Source: Desulfotignum sp.
GTDB lineage: Bacteria > Desulfobacterota > Desulfobacteria > Desulfobacterales > Desulfobacteraceae
NCBI GenBank assembly: GCA_018399285.1
Contig: JAGYOW010000002.1
Location: forward strand, 82,818 to 146,817
Direction: 5' to 3'
DNA: 64,000 nucleotides
A program made the translations under genes and the position numbers. Below are positions 19,327-28,006 of the stretch, piece after piece (position 1 is the first letter of the stretch; each line of letters starts with the position of its first letter). A model generated the notes under the pieces. That model was not told the origin of the DNA and made no database searches. It saw nothing but the letters and a program-made list of their open reading frames with translations.

Positions 19327-22300
19327 TCAGGTCATGGCGGAAAGGATCTGCTTGGTTTTAACCAGGGCCTTGGCGGTCTGGTTGGGTTTGAAGCCTAAAT
19401 AAAACTGAACACACTCTTTTTTGATCCATTTGGACCGTGCCATTGCCTGCCATTTTTTCTCCAGATCCGGCAGAGGCATGGGCAGGTGAGGTAAAGAAAA
19501 AGTCAGCACCAGAGCCGACGGATCGATATCCAGCCGCTGGACACCGCACTGGACGGCCAGTACCCGTAACATGATCTTTAACAGCATGTTTTCAGCAGGA
19601 CGGGGCAGTGGACCGTACCGGTCCATCAGTTCTTTTTTCATGTCTGATATGTCTGACAAAGAAGTGAGCCGGGACAGTCTTCGGTACAGGGTCAGGCGCT
19701 GGGACACGGATTCGATATACGTTTCAGAAAATCCTGTGGACATGCTGACATTGATTTCCGGATCCAGAGGTTCCAGATGGGTGTCATCTTTCAGGTCGTT
19801 CACCGCCTGGTCCAGCAGTTTTAAAAACAGGTCATACCCCACCGCCGCAATATGTCCGGACTGGGACGCACCCAAAGCCGTGCCTGCACCTCTGATCTGT
19901 AAATCTTTCATGGCAATTTGAAATCCTGATCCCAGATCCCGGTATTCCATGAGTGCGGCCAGTCGTTTTCTGGCATCTTTGGAGATCCGGGATTCATCGG
20001 AAACAAACAGATATGCATAAGCCTGATGATCTCCTCGGCCAATCCGGCCCCGCAGCTGATAGATCTGGGACAGCCCGAACCGTTCGGCCCGGTCGATGAT
20101 CATGGTGTTGGCAGATGGAATGTCCAGGCCGGATTCAATAATGGTGGTGCACACCAGCAGGTTGATCTCCATATTGACAAATGCCAGCATGACCCGTTCC
20201 AGCTCGGCTTCGGACAACCGGCCATGGGCCACACCGATGCGGGCATCAGGCACCAGTTTCTTCAAGTTGTCCGCCACTTTGAAAATAGTTTTGATATTGT
20301 TGTGGACAAAAAACACCTGGCCGCCCCGGACCAGTTCTTTGTTGATGGCATCTTTGACAACGGCATCTTCATACGGAGTGATATAGGAAATGATGGGCTG
20401 GCGGTCCGCGGGCGGGGTTTTGATCACGCTGATATCCCGCATCCCGGTCAAAGACAGGTGCAGGGTTCTGGGAATGGGGGTAGCACTTAAAGCCAGCACA
20501 TCCACGGTGCTGCGTTTCTTTTTCAAAACCTCCTTGTGCCGGACTCCGAACCGCTGTTCCTCGTCAATCACCAGCAGTCCCAGGGATTTGAACGACACAT
20601 CCTTCTGCAAAAGCCGATGGGTGCCGATGACAATATCCATCCGGCCGTCTGCCATCTGTTCAAGAATCTCAGTCTGTTCTTTACGGGACCGGAACCGGGA
20701 CAACCCGGCAATATTCACGGGATAATTCTTGAACCGTTCCCGGAATGTAGCCAGATGCTGTTCCGCCAGAATGGTGGTGGGGACCACCATCGCCACCTGT
20801 TTGCCGTCATTGACCGCCTTGAAAGCGGCCCGGATCGCCACCTCGGTTTTGCCGTATCCCACATCGCCGCACACCAGCCGGTCCATGGGCGTATCCGACT
20901 CCATATCAAGATGCACCTCATCAATGGCTTTGAGCTGGTCTCTGGTTTCCTCATAAGGAAATGTGGTTTCAAAATCCTGGTAATAATTGTCCGGTTGACT
21001 AAAGGAAAACCCTTTGTTGATCTTTCGTTTAGCATACAGATCCAACAGGTCCGCCGCCATCTTTTCAACTTCTTTTCTGGCTTTGGCCTTGGATTTGATC
21101 CAGGCTTTGGAACCGATTTTGTCCAGCACCGGTTTGTTACCGTTCACACCGATATATTTGCCGATCATCTCCATGCGGTCCACCGGCAGGTACAAGGTGT
21201 CTTCATCCTGGTACACGATCTTGATAAAATCCTGGGAAATTTTTCCCACATTCAGATTGACCAGCCCGTCATACCGCCCGACTCCGTGCTCGGCATGCAC
21301 CACGATATCCCCGTTTTCCAGCTCTTCCGGAGCGATCATTTCAGTTTTCAGGTCCCGGGAGGAACGCATGACACGCCGCACCCGTTTTTTGCCGAAAATA
21401 TCCTCTTCCGTGATCAACACCAGGTTGTGATCTGTCAACACAAATCCCGTGGATAAGGTCCCCACCACAAAGTACAGTCCCGCAGCCTGGGTTTCTGCAT
21501 CCTGTATGGTTTTCAATGGAACCGGTGTCAGGCCATAAGGTGTCAGCAGCAGGATCAGTCGCTGAACCTGGGCATCCTGGTGCAGTACGCACACGATTTT
21601 GCTGCCCGCAGTCACCTGAGATTCGATCCAGTCCACCAAAGGTTTCAACGGGGTATCTGACCGGTTTTTCATCCCCGGAGTTCCCGACAGAATGTCAATG
21701 GTTTCCGGATGAAACGAAAATACGGTTCCACGGGTCCGGGTTCGGTTCAAGGCAAGATCATCAAACGTCAGATGCGGGACCTGGCCGATCCTTTCAGCCA
21801 CCTGGTCAAACGGCATCAAGCATTGATCTGGATCCCCTCCCAGGCGTTTTTCCGCCACCAGGGCCTGATAATTTTGTTGGGCCTGATTTTCAAAATCCGT
21901 GGCTTTTTCCGCCAGAATTTCCGGAAAATCCCAGATCACGCAAAAATCATCTGCCAAATAATCAAACGTGTCATCCAGGGTATCATACACCATGGAAAGC
22001 ATGGTTTCGATGCCGGCAAACCGTCCAACCTGACGAATCTGGGTGACATATTCCCGGATTTTTGCATCGTCCAGTCCAGCGGCTTTGGCTTGTGACCTGA
22101 GCCGTGCCAGGACATGGGGCTGATCTTGATCCAGCAATATGGCTTCAGTAGCAGGTACCACAATTATTTCAGACAATTCCTTGATTCCCCGCTGGGTATA
22201 CGGAGAAAAGCTGCGGATGGATTCCACCAGGTCTCCGAAAAATTCCATGCGGACCGGCCGGGTCATTCCTGGAACAAACAGGTCCAGTATACCGCCCCGC

Positions 22301-22803
22301 ACCGCATATTCTCCGGGATCCTCCACCAGAGATACCCGATGATACCCGCCGACCTCCAGTCGGTGAATCAAGGCATCCCGGTCGGTTTCCTCATCGGCCA
22401 TCACCAGTTCGGAATACCGATCCAACCGGGTCTTGGGCATCAGTCTGCACAGCAACGTGTCAATACTGATGACCACCAGATATGGGCCGGTCCGGGGTGC
22501 AGACAATTTGGACAATACCGCCATCCGGCGCAAAGATGTCTGCCGGTGATGAGACAGGGACTTGAATGGCAGGATGGCATGACCAGGAAAAAGCAGAATG
22601 TCATTTTTCCGGTCCGGCAGAAAAAATTGCAGGTCATTGACAAATGTGTCTGCCTGACCCGGATCCGGCAACACCACCAGCAGATCCCGGTTCAGGCGAT
22701 GAAATATCCGGGCAGCCAGCCAGGCTTTATGGGACCCGTGTTGCCGTGTGAGTACAAGGGGGCTGTCCTGGGACAGCATGTGATCAAATATATCGGATAT
22801 CAT
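19327..22803 (-). CDS. mfd: Transcription-repair coupling factor Mfd
   Basis: 1158 residues, close to the 1148 of E. coli Mfd. The order is a UvrB-homology N-terminus, an RNA-polymerase-interacting CarD-like domain (GDIVVHAEHGVGRYDGL near 480), superfamily 2 helicase motifs (GDVGYGKTEVA, DEEQRFGV, LSATPIPRTL, QLRGRIGRGD) and the C-terminal inhibitory domain. It displaces stalled RNA polymerase and recruits UvrA. The start is ten bases after the PrkA-like gene and lacks a clear Shine-Dalgarno sequence, so expression may rely on coupling to the PrkA operon, an unusual setting for mfd. Confidence 0.96.
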   Translation of the reverse strand: MISDIFDHMLSQDSPLVLTRQHGSHKAWLAARIFHRLNRDLLVVLPDPGQADTFVNDLQFFLPDRKNDILLFPGHAILPFKSLSHHRQTSLRRMAVLSKLSAPRTGPYLVVISIDTLLCRLMPKTRLDRYSELVMADEETDRDALIHRLEVGGYHRVSLVEDPGEYAVRGGILDLFVPGMTRPVRMEFFGDLVESIRSFSPYTQRGIKELSEIIVVPATEAILLDQDQPHVLARLRSQAKAAGLDDAKIREYVTQIRQVGRFAGIETMLSMVYDTLDDTFDYLADDFCVIWDFPEILAEKATDFENQAQQNYQALVAEKRLGGDPDQCLMPFDQVAERIGQVPHLTFDDLALNRTRTRGTVFSFHPETIDILSGTPGMKNRSDTPLKPLVDWIESQVTAGSKIVCVLHQDAQVQRLILLLTPYGLTPVPLKTIQDAETQAAGLYFVVGTLSTGFVLTDHNLVLITEEDIFGKKRVRRVMRSSRDLKTEMIAPEELENGDIVVHAEHGVGRYDGLVNLNVGKISQDFIKIVYQDEDTLYLPVDRMEMIGKYIGVNGNKPVLDKIGSKAWIKSKAKARKEVEKMAADLLDLYAKRKINKGFSFSQPDNYYQDFETTFPYEETRDQLKAIDEVHLDMESDTPMDRLVCGDVGYGKTEVAIRAAFKAVNDGKQVAMVVPTTILAEQHLATFRERFKNYPVNIAGLSRFRSRKEQTEILEQMADGRMDIVIGTHRLLQKDVSFKSLGLLVIDEEQRFGVRHKEVLKKKRSTVDVLALSATPIPRTLHLSLTGMRDISVIKTPPADRQPIISYITPYEDAVVKDAINKELVRGGQVFFVHNNIKTIFKVADNLKKLVPDARIGVAHGRLSEAELERVMLAFVNMEINLLVCTTIIESGLDIPSANTMIIDRAERFGLSQIYQLRGRIGRGDHQAYAYLFVSDESRISKDARKRLAALMEYRDLGSGFQIAMKDLQIRGAGTALGASQSGHIAAVGYDLFLKLLDQAVNDLKDDTHLEPLDPEINVSMSTGFSETYIESVSQRLTLYRRLSRLTSLSDISDMKKELMDRYGPLPRPAENMLLKIMLRVLAVQCGVQRLDIDPSALVLTFSLPHLPMPLPDLEKKWQAMARSKWIKKECVQFYLGFKPNQTAKALVKTKQILSAMT

Positions 22804-22812
22804 GAAATGATT

Positions 22813-25128
22813 TTATTTGAATTTACCAGCCAGGTCATGGTCAATGACATAAATACAGACCTCATTGGCCCCCTGGCTGGTATAGCCGAACTTGGCGGAC
22901 AAATTGTCAATGAGAAATGTAACGTCTTTTTTGATGCGTTTGTCATGGGTTTTAAATTTTTTGGTATCAAAATCCTTGATTGCGTTTCTGAAATTTTCAT
23001 TGGCTACAAACGGTGCCAGAACCTGCTTTTTGAGATTATGTATATATTTTTCATGCAAAAGTTCAAACAACCGGGTGTCGGTGATAGCTTTGCCCTGAAT
23101 CATTATTTCCTGGGTCAGGGCCCGGGTGGTATATTCTTTGAGCACATCATTTCTGATCTGCTGTCGGGTTTTGGCATCCGGTTTTTCCGACAGAAACCGA
23201 TTTTCAATGCTTTCTAAAAATGCGTCAGTCACATGCAGTTTTTCTTTGGTGAAAATGCATGTAACCACAGAATCAAGTTCATGGGTGACTGCGGAAATAT
23301 AATGTTTGATATCCCGGGCAATCTGGTCTTCATTGTAATAATACAACGATTCCTTGACCTGCTGAAGTACGGAGTAATCATACATGCGAAGCAGACGGTT
23401 CAGAAATCCCTGGGGCAGCAGTTTTTCAGAATGACTGTCCAAAGTGTTGAAAAAAGTGCACAGATCCGTCATATTGATCAACCGATCTTCTCTGGCATAT
23501 TTAGAATAAAATTCATCAAAAATTTTGATGGCATCCCGGCCGGACCATCCTTCCTGGCCGCAAGTTTCAGATTCCGCAATGATCTGTTTGAGCATTTTTT
23601 TGTCCAGGCGGCGTACATCCTCATCATCCAGCCATTTGGGAACATTGCCTGAAAAAAGTTCCATTTTCAACAGCATGAGCTGGTCATCACAAAAATTCTT
23701 ATATTTTTCCGGCTGAGGAATCCAGGCTTCCAGGGCCGGTGATTTTTTCTGGCTGCGGGTACATACAATGATCCGGGCAAAGTTGTCCAGCACCATGGGC
23801 AGAAAATTACCGTCAATGTGCCGGCCGAAGATATCCATATAAATTTTGACTTCGGTTTTCCAGTCCAGCACATACGGAATGTCAATATACCGTATCCGGT
23901 CTTCAAAAGAGGGAAAATCTTTCAGATTTTTTTTGTCTTCCGGGTTCATCAGCGCAAAAAACAGGGCATCCACCCGCTCTTCCATATTTTCCACCTTGTG
24001 AATGCCTTCGGAAATAATATTGTGCAACGCCACCAGTCGTTCGACATTATGGGATTTGATATCCATCAGGGCATAGATCCCGTTGTTGATCTTGGCAAAA
24101 TGGGAATAGGTGTACTGAATAAGATTGGAATCCTGAAACAGGGAATTGATACGGTTCTGGAGCATCTCATTGGAGATGATGTTGTGCTTGGCCGGCTGAT
24201 CTCCGGGGTTGAACACGGAAATTCCGTTGCCGATCCGCCGGTTCACGTAATACGGCCGGGCAAAAAGCATATTGAACACGGTTTTTGGGTCCTGAAACAA
24301 TTCGAGCAAGGTATGATAAATAGATGAACACACAGTGCAGGTGTCTTCTGTAAAAACCCATTCATATTCTTTTTCCGTGAACAGCTGCCATTTGAACTGA
24401 TCGTTTTTGATCAGTTCGTCAAGTACTCCCCGGCGCTGGTCCTTGGGGATCACCAGAAAGGGATTGTCATGGGCCAGGCAGGGGATTTCAATAAAATCAT
24501 TTTCCTGAACCCCCACAAACCGGTCTTTGATATTCTGACTGTTATCGTCTTCGGCTTCCTTTGTTTCTACAAAATGCATCCATTGTTCAAATGCGGATGG
24601 GGGGAAAGAATGACATTTTTCCTGGAGTTTCTTGATGTTTAAACGCCACACCACCTCATACCGGAGCCCTTCTTCCGTATTGGCGTATTGTTCAAATTTT
24701 TTGAGCAGATTATTCAAAAACGTACTTTTGCCGCATCCGTGGGGTCCGTGAAAAATATAGATCCGGTTCTGCTGGGACCCATGGCGCAGGTATTCCATCT
24801 GCTTCATGAACCGGTTGGCAAACAGCATGTCCGGAAAATACGGATTGTCCGACCCTTCCACAAACAACCGGCTACAATCATACCGGGTAAAAATCGGATC
24901 GGCCCGATCCTCTCCCATGGGTTCTTCATCTTCATCCACGTGCGCTTTGACCATATCATGAAACGACTGGAAGATGTTTCTCAGAATCCTGGCCGGATTG
25001 GCATTGAGCATGCTTAGAAAAGTTTCAAAGGGTACGGGCTGAAGACGCTGGTAATCCTGAATATTTCTGTTCAGCATCAACAAAGCCTGGTCTACGGATC
25101 CGGTGCCGGATGCAATATCTTCCATCAT
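22813..25128 (-). CDS. PrkA-related P-loop ATPase/kinase (second paralog)
   Basis: 771 residues, longer than PrkA. Walker A is HGPHGCGKST near residue 130, and the C-terminal third resembles the PrkA C-terminal domain (IKHYISAV, then a LESIENRFL region parallel to YIKNVEERL in the other protein). I read it as a diverged PrkA paralog. Its middle carries a CSSIY segment and no obvious second catalytic motif. It follows spoVR with the start ATG three bases after its stop and an AGGAG inside the spoVR end. The double ATG at 25128/25125 leaves the exact start open. The E. coli operon has only one such protein. Confidence 0.75.
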   Translation of the reverse strand: MMEDIASGTGSVDQALLMLNRNIQDYQRLQPVPFETFLSMLNANPARILRNIFQSFHDMVKAHVDEDEEPMGEDRADPIFTRYDCSRLFVEGSDNPYFPDMLFANRFMKQMEYLRHGSQQNRIYIFHGPHGCGKSTFLNNLLKKFEQYANTEEGLRYEVVWRLNIKKLQEKCHSFPPSAFEQWMHFVETKEAEDDNSQNIKDRFVGVQENDFIEIPCLAHDNPFLVIPKDQRRGVLDELIKNDQFKWQLFTEKEYEWVFTEDTCTVCSSIYHTLLELFQDPKTVFNMLFARPYYVNRRIGNGISVFNPGDQPAKHNIISNEMLQNRINSLFQDSNLIQYTYSHFAKINNGIYALMDIKSHNVERLVALHNIISEGIHKVENMEERVDALFFALMNPEDKKNLKDFPSFEDRIRYIDIPYVLDWKTEVKIYMDIFGRHIDGNFLPMVLDNFARIIVCTRSQKKSPALEAWIPQPEKYKNFCDDQLMLLKMELFSGNVPKWLDDEDVRRLDKKMLKQIIAESETCGQEGWSGRDAIKIFDEFYSKYAREDRLINMTDLCTFFNTLDSHSEKLLPQGFLNRLLRMYDYSVLQQVKESLYYYNEDQIARDIKHYISAVTHELDSVVTCIFTKEKLHVTDAFLESIENRFLSEKPDAKTRQQIRNDVLKEYTTRALTQEIMIQGKAITDTRLFELLHEKYIHNLKKQVLAPFVANENFRNAIKDFDTKKFKTHDKRIKKDVTFLIDNLSAKFGYTSQGANEVCIYVIDHDLAGKFK

Positions 25129-25131
25129 GGA

Positions 25132-26775
25132 TTATAACTCCTGCTTGTGCAGTTTTCGGTCTTTCATTATAAACCGTACCCGTTTCCACTGAATGGGGGC
25201 GTTCCGGGAGTCGGCCGGACTGCCGGCAGTGCCCGGATCCCAGAAATTGATATACGGGGATCCGGGCTGGGCAGTCGTGGCCGGCACACTGGTTTCCAGG
25301 TGAACCGGGCCACCCCATAAAAATTCAATCCCGATCATGGTGTTTTCAATAAAATCCTGTTTCAGGGGTTTGTTTTCAAATCGATGGTCCAGATAAAGGA
25401 TCCCGTTTCCGGTTTTTTCCTCGACCACACGAATATCGGGTGGATGATACAGGGTGTTGATGATCATTTCTTTGTAATCATCCACTTTCTTGGATTTGAT
25501 ATAATACTGCCAGGTGTTGTGCTGGGGATTGAACCGTTTGCCGGCCAAAAACAAGTGGTGCCGATCCACAAATTCCTGGTCCACAAATGTATTGATGAAC
25601 GAAAAATCCTCCATGTTTTCCCGCACGGAAAAAATATAATCCATGCCCGTGTTTTTTGTTCGGTCAAATTTTGTTCTTAAAATTGCATCTTTGAGCTGAA
25701 AATAATCCAGGGAATACCGGCCTTTGTCCTCCATTTCCTGGATATGCTCGAACAGTCGAAGTCCCAGGGCATATGGATTGAGCCCTACTTTAGGCATGGC
25801 CGTGACCGTGGCATTGACCTTGGCAAAATCCGTTTCATGGCCACGAATCCGTTCATCTTTCAGAAACAGATGCGCATGCCAGAAGGACGCCCATCCCTCG
25901 TTCATGGTCTTTGTCCGGATCTGGGGTTGAAAATACAAGGATGTGCTTCGAATAATATGAATGACCGATTTCATCCATTCATTTTCTTCCCTGCGTAAAA
26001 AAGGAGAATACTTGAGAATATATTCCATGACATCCAGCTTACCTGGCGCATTTTTTTGTTTTTCCTTCTGAAAGATCTCTTCGAATTCCGGATATTGTTC
26101 AGTAACTTTACCAAAAAAATCCGCATGATCTTTTTGACACTGGTTATAGCGGTCAATTTCTTTTAAATACACATGCTGGGGTACTGATTTGATTTTCTGA
26201 AGAAACCGGTCAAAATAAAAATCGATTCGATCCGGCACATGGCCCTGATCCCGGGTCAAAGCCCGGTTGAGATCCCGCTGAAACCCCACCAGGTTGTCCA
26301 TGCCTCTGGCAAATTCAATCACATAATCCACCCACCGGCCTTTTTCACTTCTCAGCTGGGCGATGAGCCGTTTATCCGCCAGAGCCTGACCGGCCAGATC
26401 CACATCCCACGTGTTTTTATAGTACAGATTATTTTGAAAAAAATCGATATGAGCCAGTACATGATAAAAAATCATCACATTGAGCCAGTCCGGGTTGTTG
26501 TCATTGTAAAACGAGATGGCCGGCCGGGTGTTGATCACGGTTTCATAGGGATTGGACGGATACGCCTCATACATGCCTTTGCCTGACAGGACCCGGACAT
26601 CATGGACCCAGTAGTCGTACAGAGTGGGGATCATTATTTTGGGGGATAGTTCGATCATGTCCCGGTTGGTAACGATATATTCCAGGGTTTCATCATCAAA
26701 CCGCAATCCAGCATCCCGTGCCCGGAGTTTGCATTCTTCCATGATGCCTTTGGCATGTTGATTGACCAGTTCCAT
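25132..26775 (-). CDS. SpoVR family protein
   Basis: 547 residues. The family signature is plain: the KIMIPTLYDYWVHDVR region, SFYNDNNPDWLNVMIFYHVLAHIDFFQNN with conserved His/Asp/Asn residues, and NEGWASFWHAHL near 295. SpoVR is needed for Bacillus spore cortex formation and E. coli YcgB is a stress protein; the biochemical role is unknown. Third gene of the PrkA-YeaH-SpoVR-PrkA2 operon, which is the well-known genomic association of these three families. The gap to yeaH is 40 bases and the ATG has AAGAG upstream. Confidence 0.92.
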   Translation of the reverse strand: MELVNQHAKGIMEECKLRARDAGLRFDDETLEYIVTNRDMIELSPKIMIPTLYDYWVHDVRVLSGKGMYEAYPSNPYETVINTRPAISFYNDNNPDWLNVMIFYHVLAHIDFFQNNLYYKNTWDVDLAGQALADKRLIAQLRSEKGRWVDYVIEFARGMDNLVGFQRDLNRALTRDQGHVPDRIDFYFDRFLQKIKSVPQHVYLKEIDRYNQCQKDHADFFGKVTEQYPEFEEIFQKEKQKNAPGKLDVMEYILKYSPFLRREENEWMKSVIHIIRSTSLYFQPQIRTKTMNEGWASFWHAHLFLKDERIRGHETDFAKVNATVTAMPKVGLNPYALGLRLFEHIQEMEDKGRYSLDYFQLKDAILRTKFDRTKNTGMDYIFSVRENMEDFSFINTFVDQEFVDRHHLFLAGKRFNPQHNTWQYYIKSKKVDDYKEMIINTLYHPPDIRVVEEKTGNGILYLDHRFENKPLKQDFIENTMIGIEFLWGGPVHLETSVPATTAQPGSPYINFWDPGTAGSPADSRNAPIQWKRVRFIMKDRKLHKQEL

Positions 26776-26815
26776 ATGCAGCTCTTTTTTTCTGGTTGAC
26801 CGGACCTTTCCGGTA

Positions 26816-27991
26816 TCAGGATATCAACGTCTTGATTCCTTGAATGATTCTGGAATCATCCACATTTTCCCCCATGACATCCATTTTGATCAAATGAGTT
26901 TGGCGGTCCAACACTCCGGAGCCTCGAATATATTTTTCCACTTCCGTTTCCTTGGTTCCGGTATAGGTGTGCTTGACCACTGAAATGCCGATCCGGGCGG
27001 CATAGGTAAGAATTTTTTCGATTTCAATCAGTGTCTGCTTGCCGTCCTTTTCCCAGTCATCCCCATCAGTACCGTAAAACACATAAATATTGTAATCTCT
27101 GGCCAGGTTTTCTTTTTCCACGATCTCGTTGACCATTTGAAATGCGGTATACACCTTGGTGCCGCCGGCCACTTTATAGGAATAGTATTTCTGGAAATCC
27201 GTCACTTCCCGGGCTTCGGTGTCATGGAGGATGAATCTGGTCTCCACCTGTCTTTCATACTGGTATACCAGCCAGGAATAAAGCATCACATGCTGGGATA
27301 CCACGGTCTGGGTCACTTTTCCCCCCATGGAACCGGAATAGTCCCGCAGAAAAAAAACCAATGCCTGGGATTCATATTGTTTTTCCCGGGACAGCACGCG
27401 AAAAATCAGGTCCCGGGGGGACACCACAAACCCGGCGGAATCGATACGGGTCACATCCGGAATCCGCCCCAAAGACATATTGGTTTCCACAATTTTTTTC
27501 AATGTGGCTTTCTTGTCCAGAATCTGCCCCACGCCTCTGTTCTTGTCGGTGAGATCATACACATACCGGGCCAGAGCCCTTTTTTTGCCTTTGTCCTTTA
27601 AATTGGGCAGCTCAAAATCCTGGGACAGCACCTTGCCCAGTTCATAGGCATTGGCTTCCATTTCATGTTCACCGCCCTGGCCTTCCCCGGGTCCTTCACC
27701 ATCCCCTTCCCCCTGACCTTCCCCTTCTTCGGGCCGCACCGGCTGTTCACCGATAATATCCCCTTCTTCTCCTTCACCGGTACCTCCGGTGGGCTCTCCT
27801 TCCCCGGGCGACTGGTCGACCAAAAGTGTATCATCGTGGACAAACTTTTCTTCCACCGTGGTGGGAACCACAATAATTTTTTCCCGGTTGCCGGCCCCGG
27901 GTTTGACAATCCGTCCGATGCGGATTTTGCGCTTAAACCCGTCCTGCTCTCTTTTTTTATCCCGTTCAAGGAGTTCGTCCAGGGTTATCAT
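26816..27991 (-). CDS. YeaH/YhbH family protein (DUF444), vWA-like
   Basis: 391 residues. The C-terminal half is a von Willebrand A-like domain with a metal site DYSGSMGG (MIDAS DxSxS) near 217-224 and a later TDGDDWEKDGK. The N-terminal half contains a highly acidic, Gly/Glu-rich low-complexity stretch of about 45 residues (roughly 60-105). E. coli YeaH is a partner of the PrkA homolog YeaG in nitrogen-starvation and stress responses. It starts 16 bases after prkA with AAAGGGGATCC before the ATG. The acidic stretch may vary in length between strains because it is built of repeated GAG/GGN codons. Confidence 0.9.
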   Translation of the reverse strand: MITLDELLERDKKREQDGFKRKIRIGRIVKPGAGNREKIIVVPTTVEEKFVHDDTLLVDQSPGEGEPTGGTGEGEEGDIIGEQPVRPEEGEGQGEGDGEGPGEGQGGEHEMEANAYELGKVLSQDFELPNLKDKGKKRALARYVYDLTDKNRGVGQILDKKATLKKIVETNMSLGRIPDVTRIDSAGFVVSPRDLIFRVLSREKQYESQALVFFLRDYSGSMGGKVTQTVVSQHVMLYSWLVYQYERQVETRFILHDTEAREVTDFQKYYSYKVAGGTKVYTAFQMVNEIVEKENLARDYNIYVFYGTDGDDWEKDGKQTLIEIEKILTYAARIGISVVKHTYTGTKETEVEKYIRGSGVLDRQTHLIKMDVMGENVDDSRIIQGIKTLIS

Positions 27992-28006
27992 GAGGATCCC
28001 CTTTGC

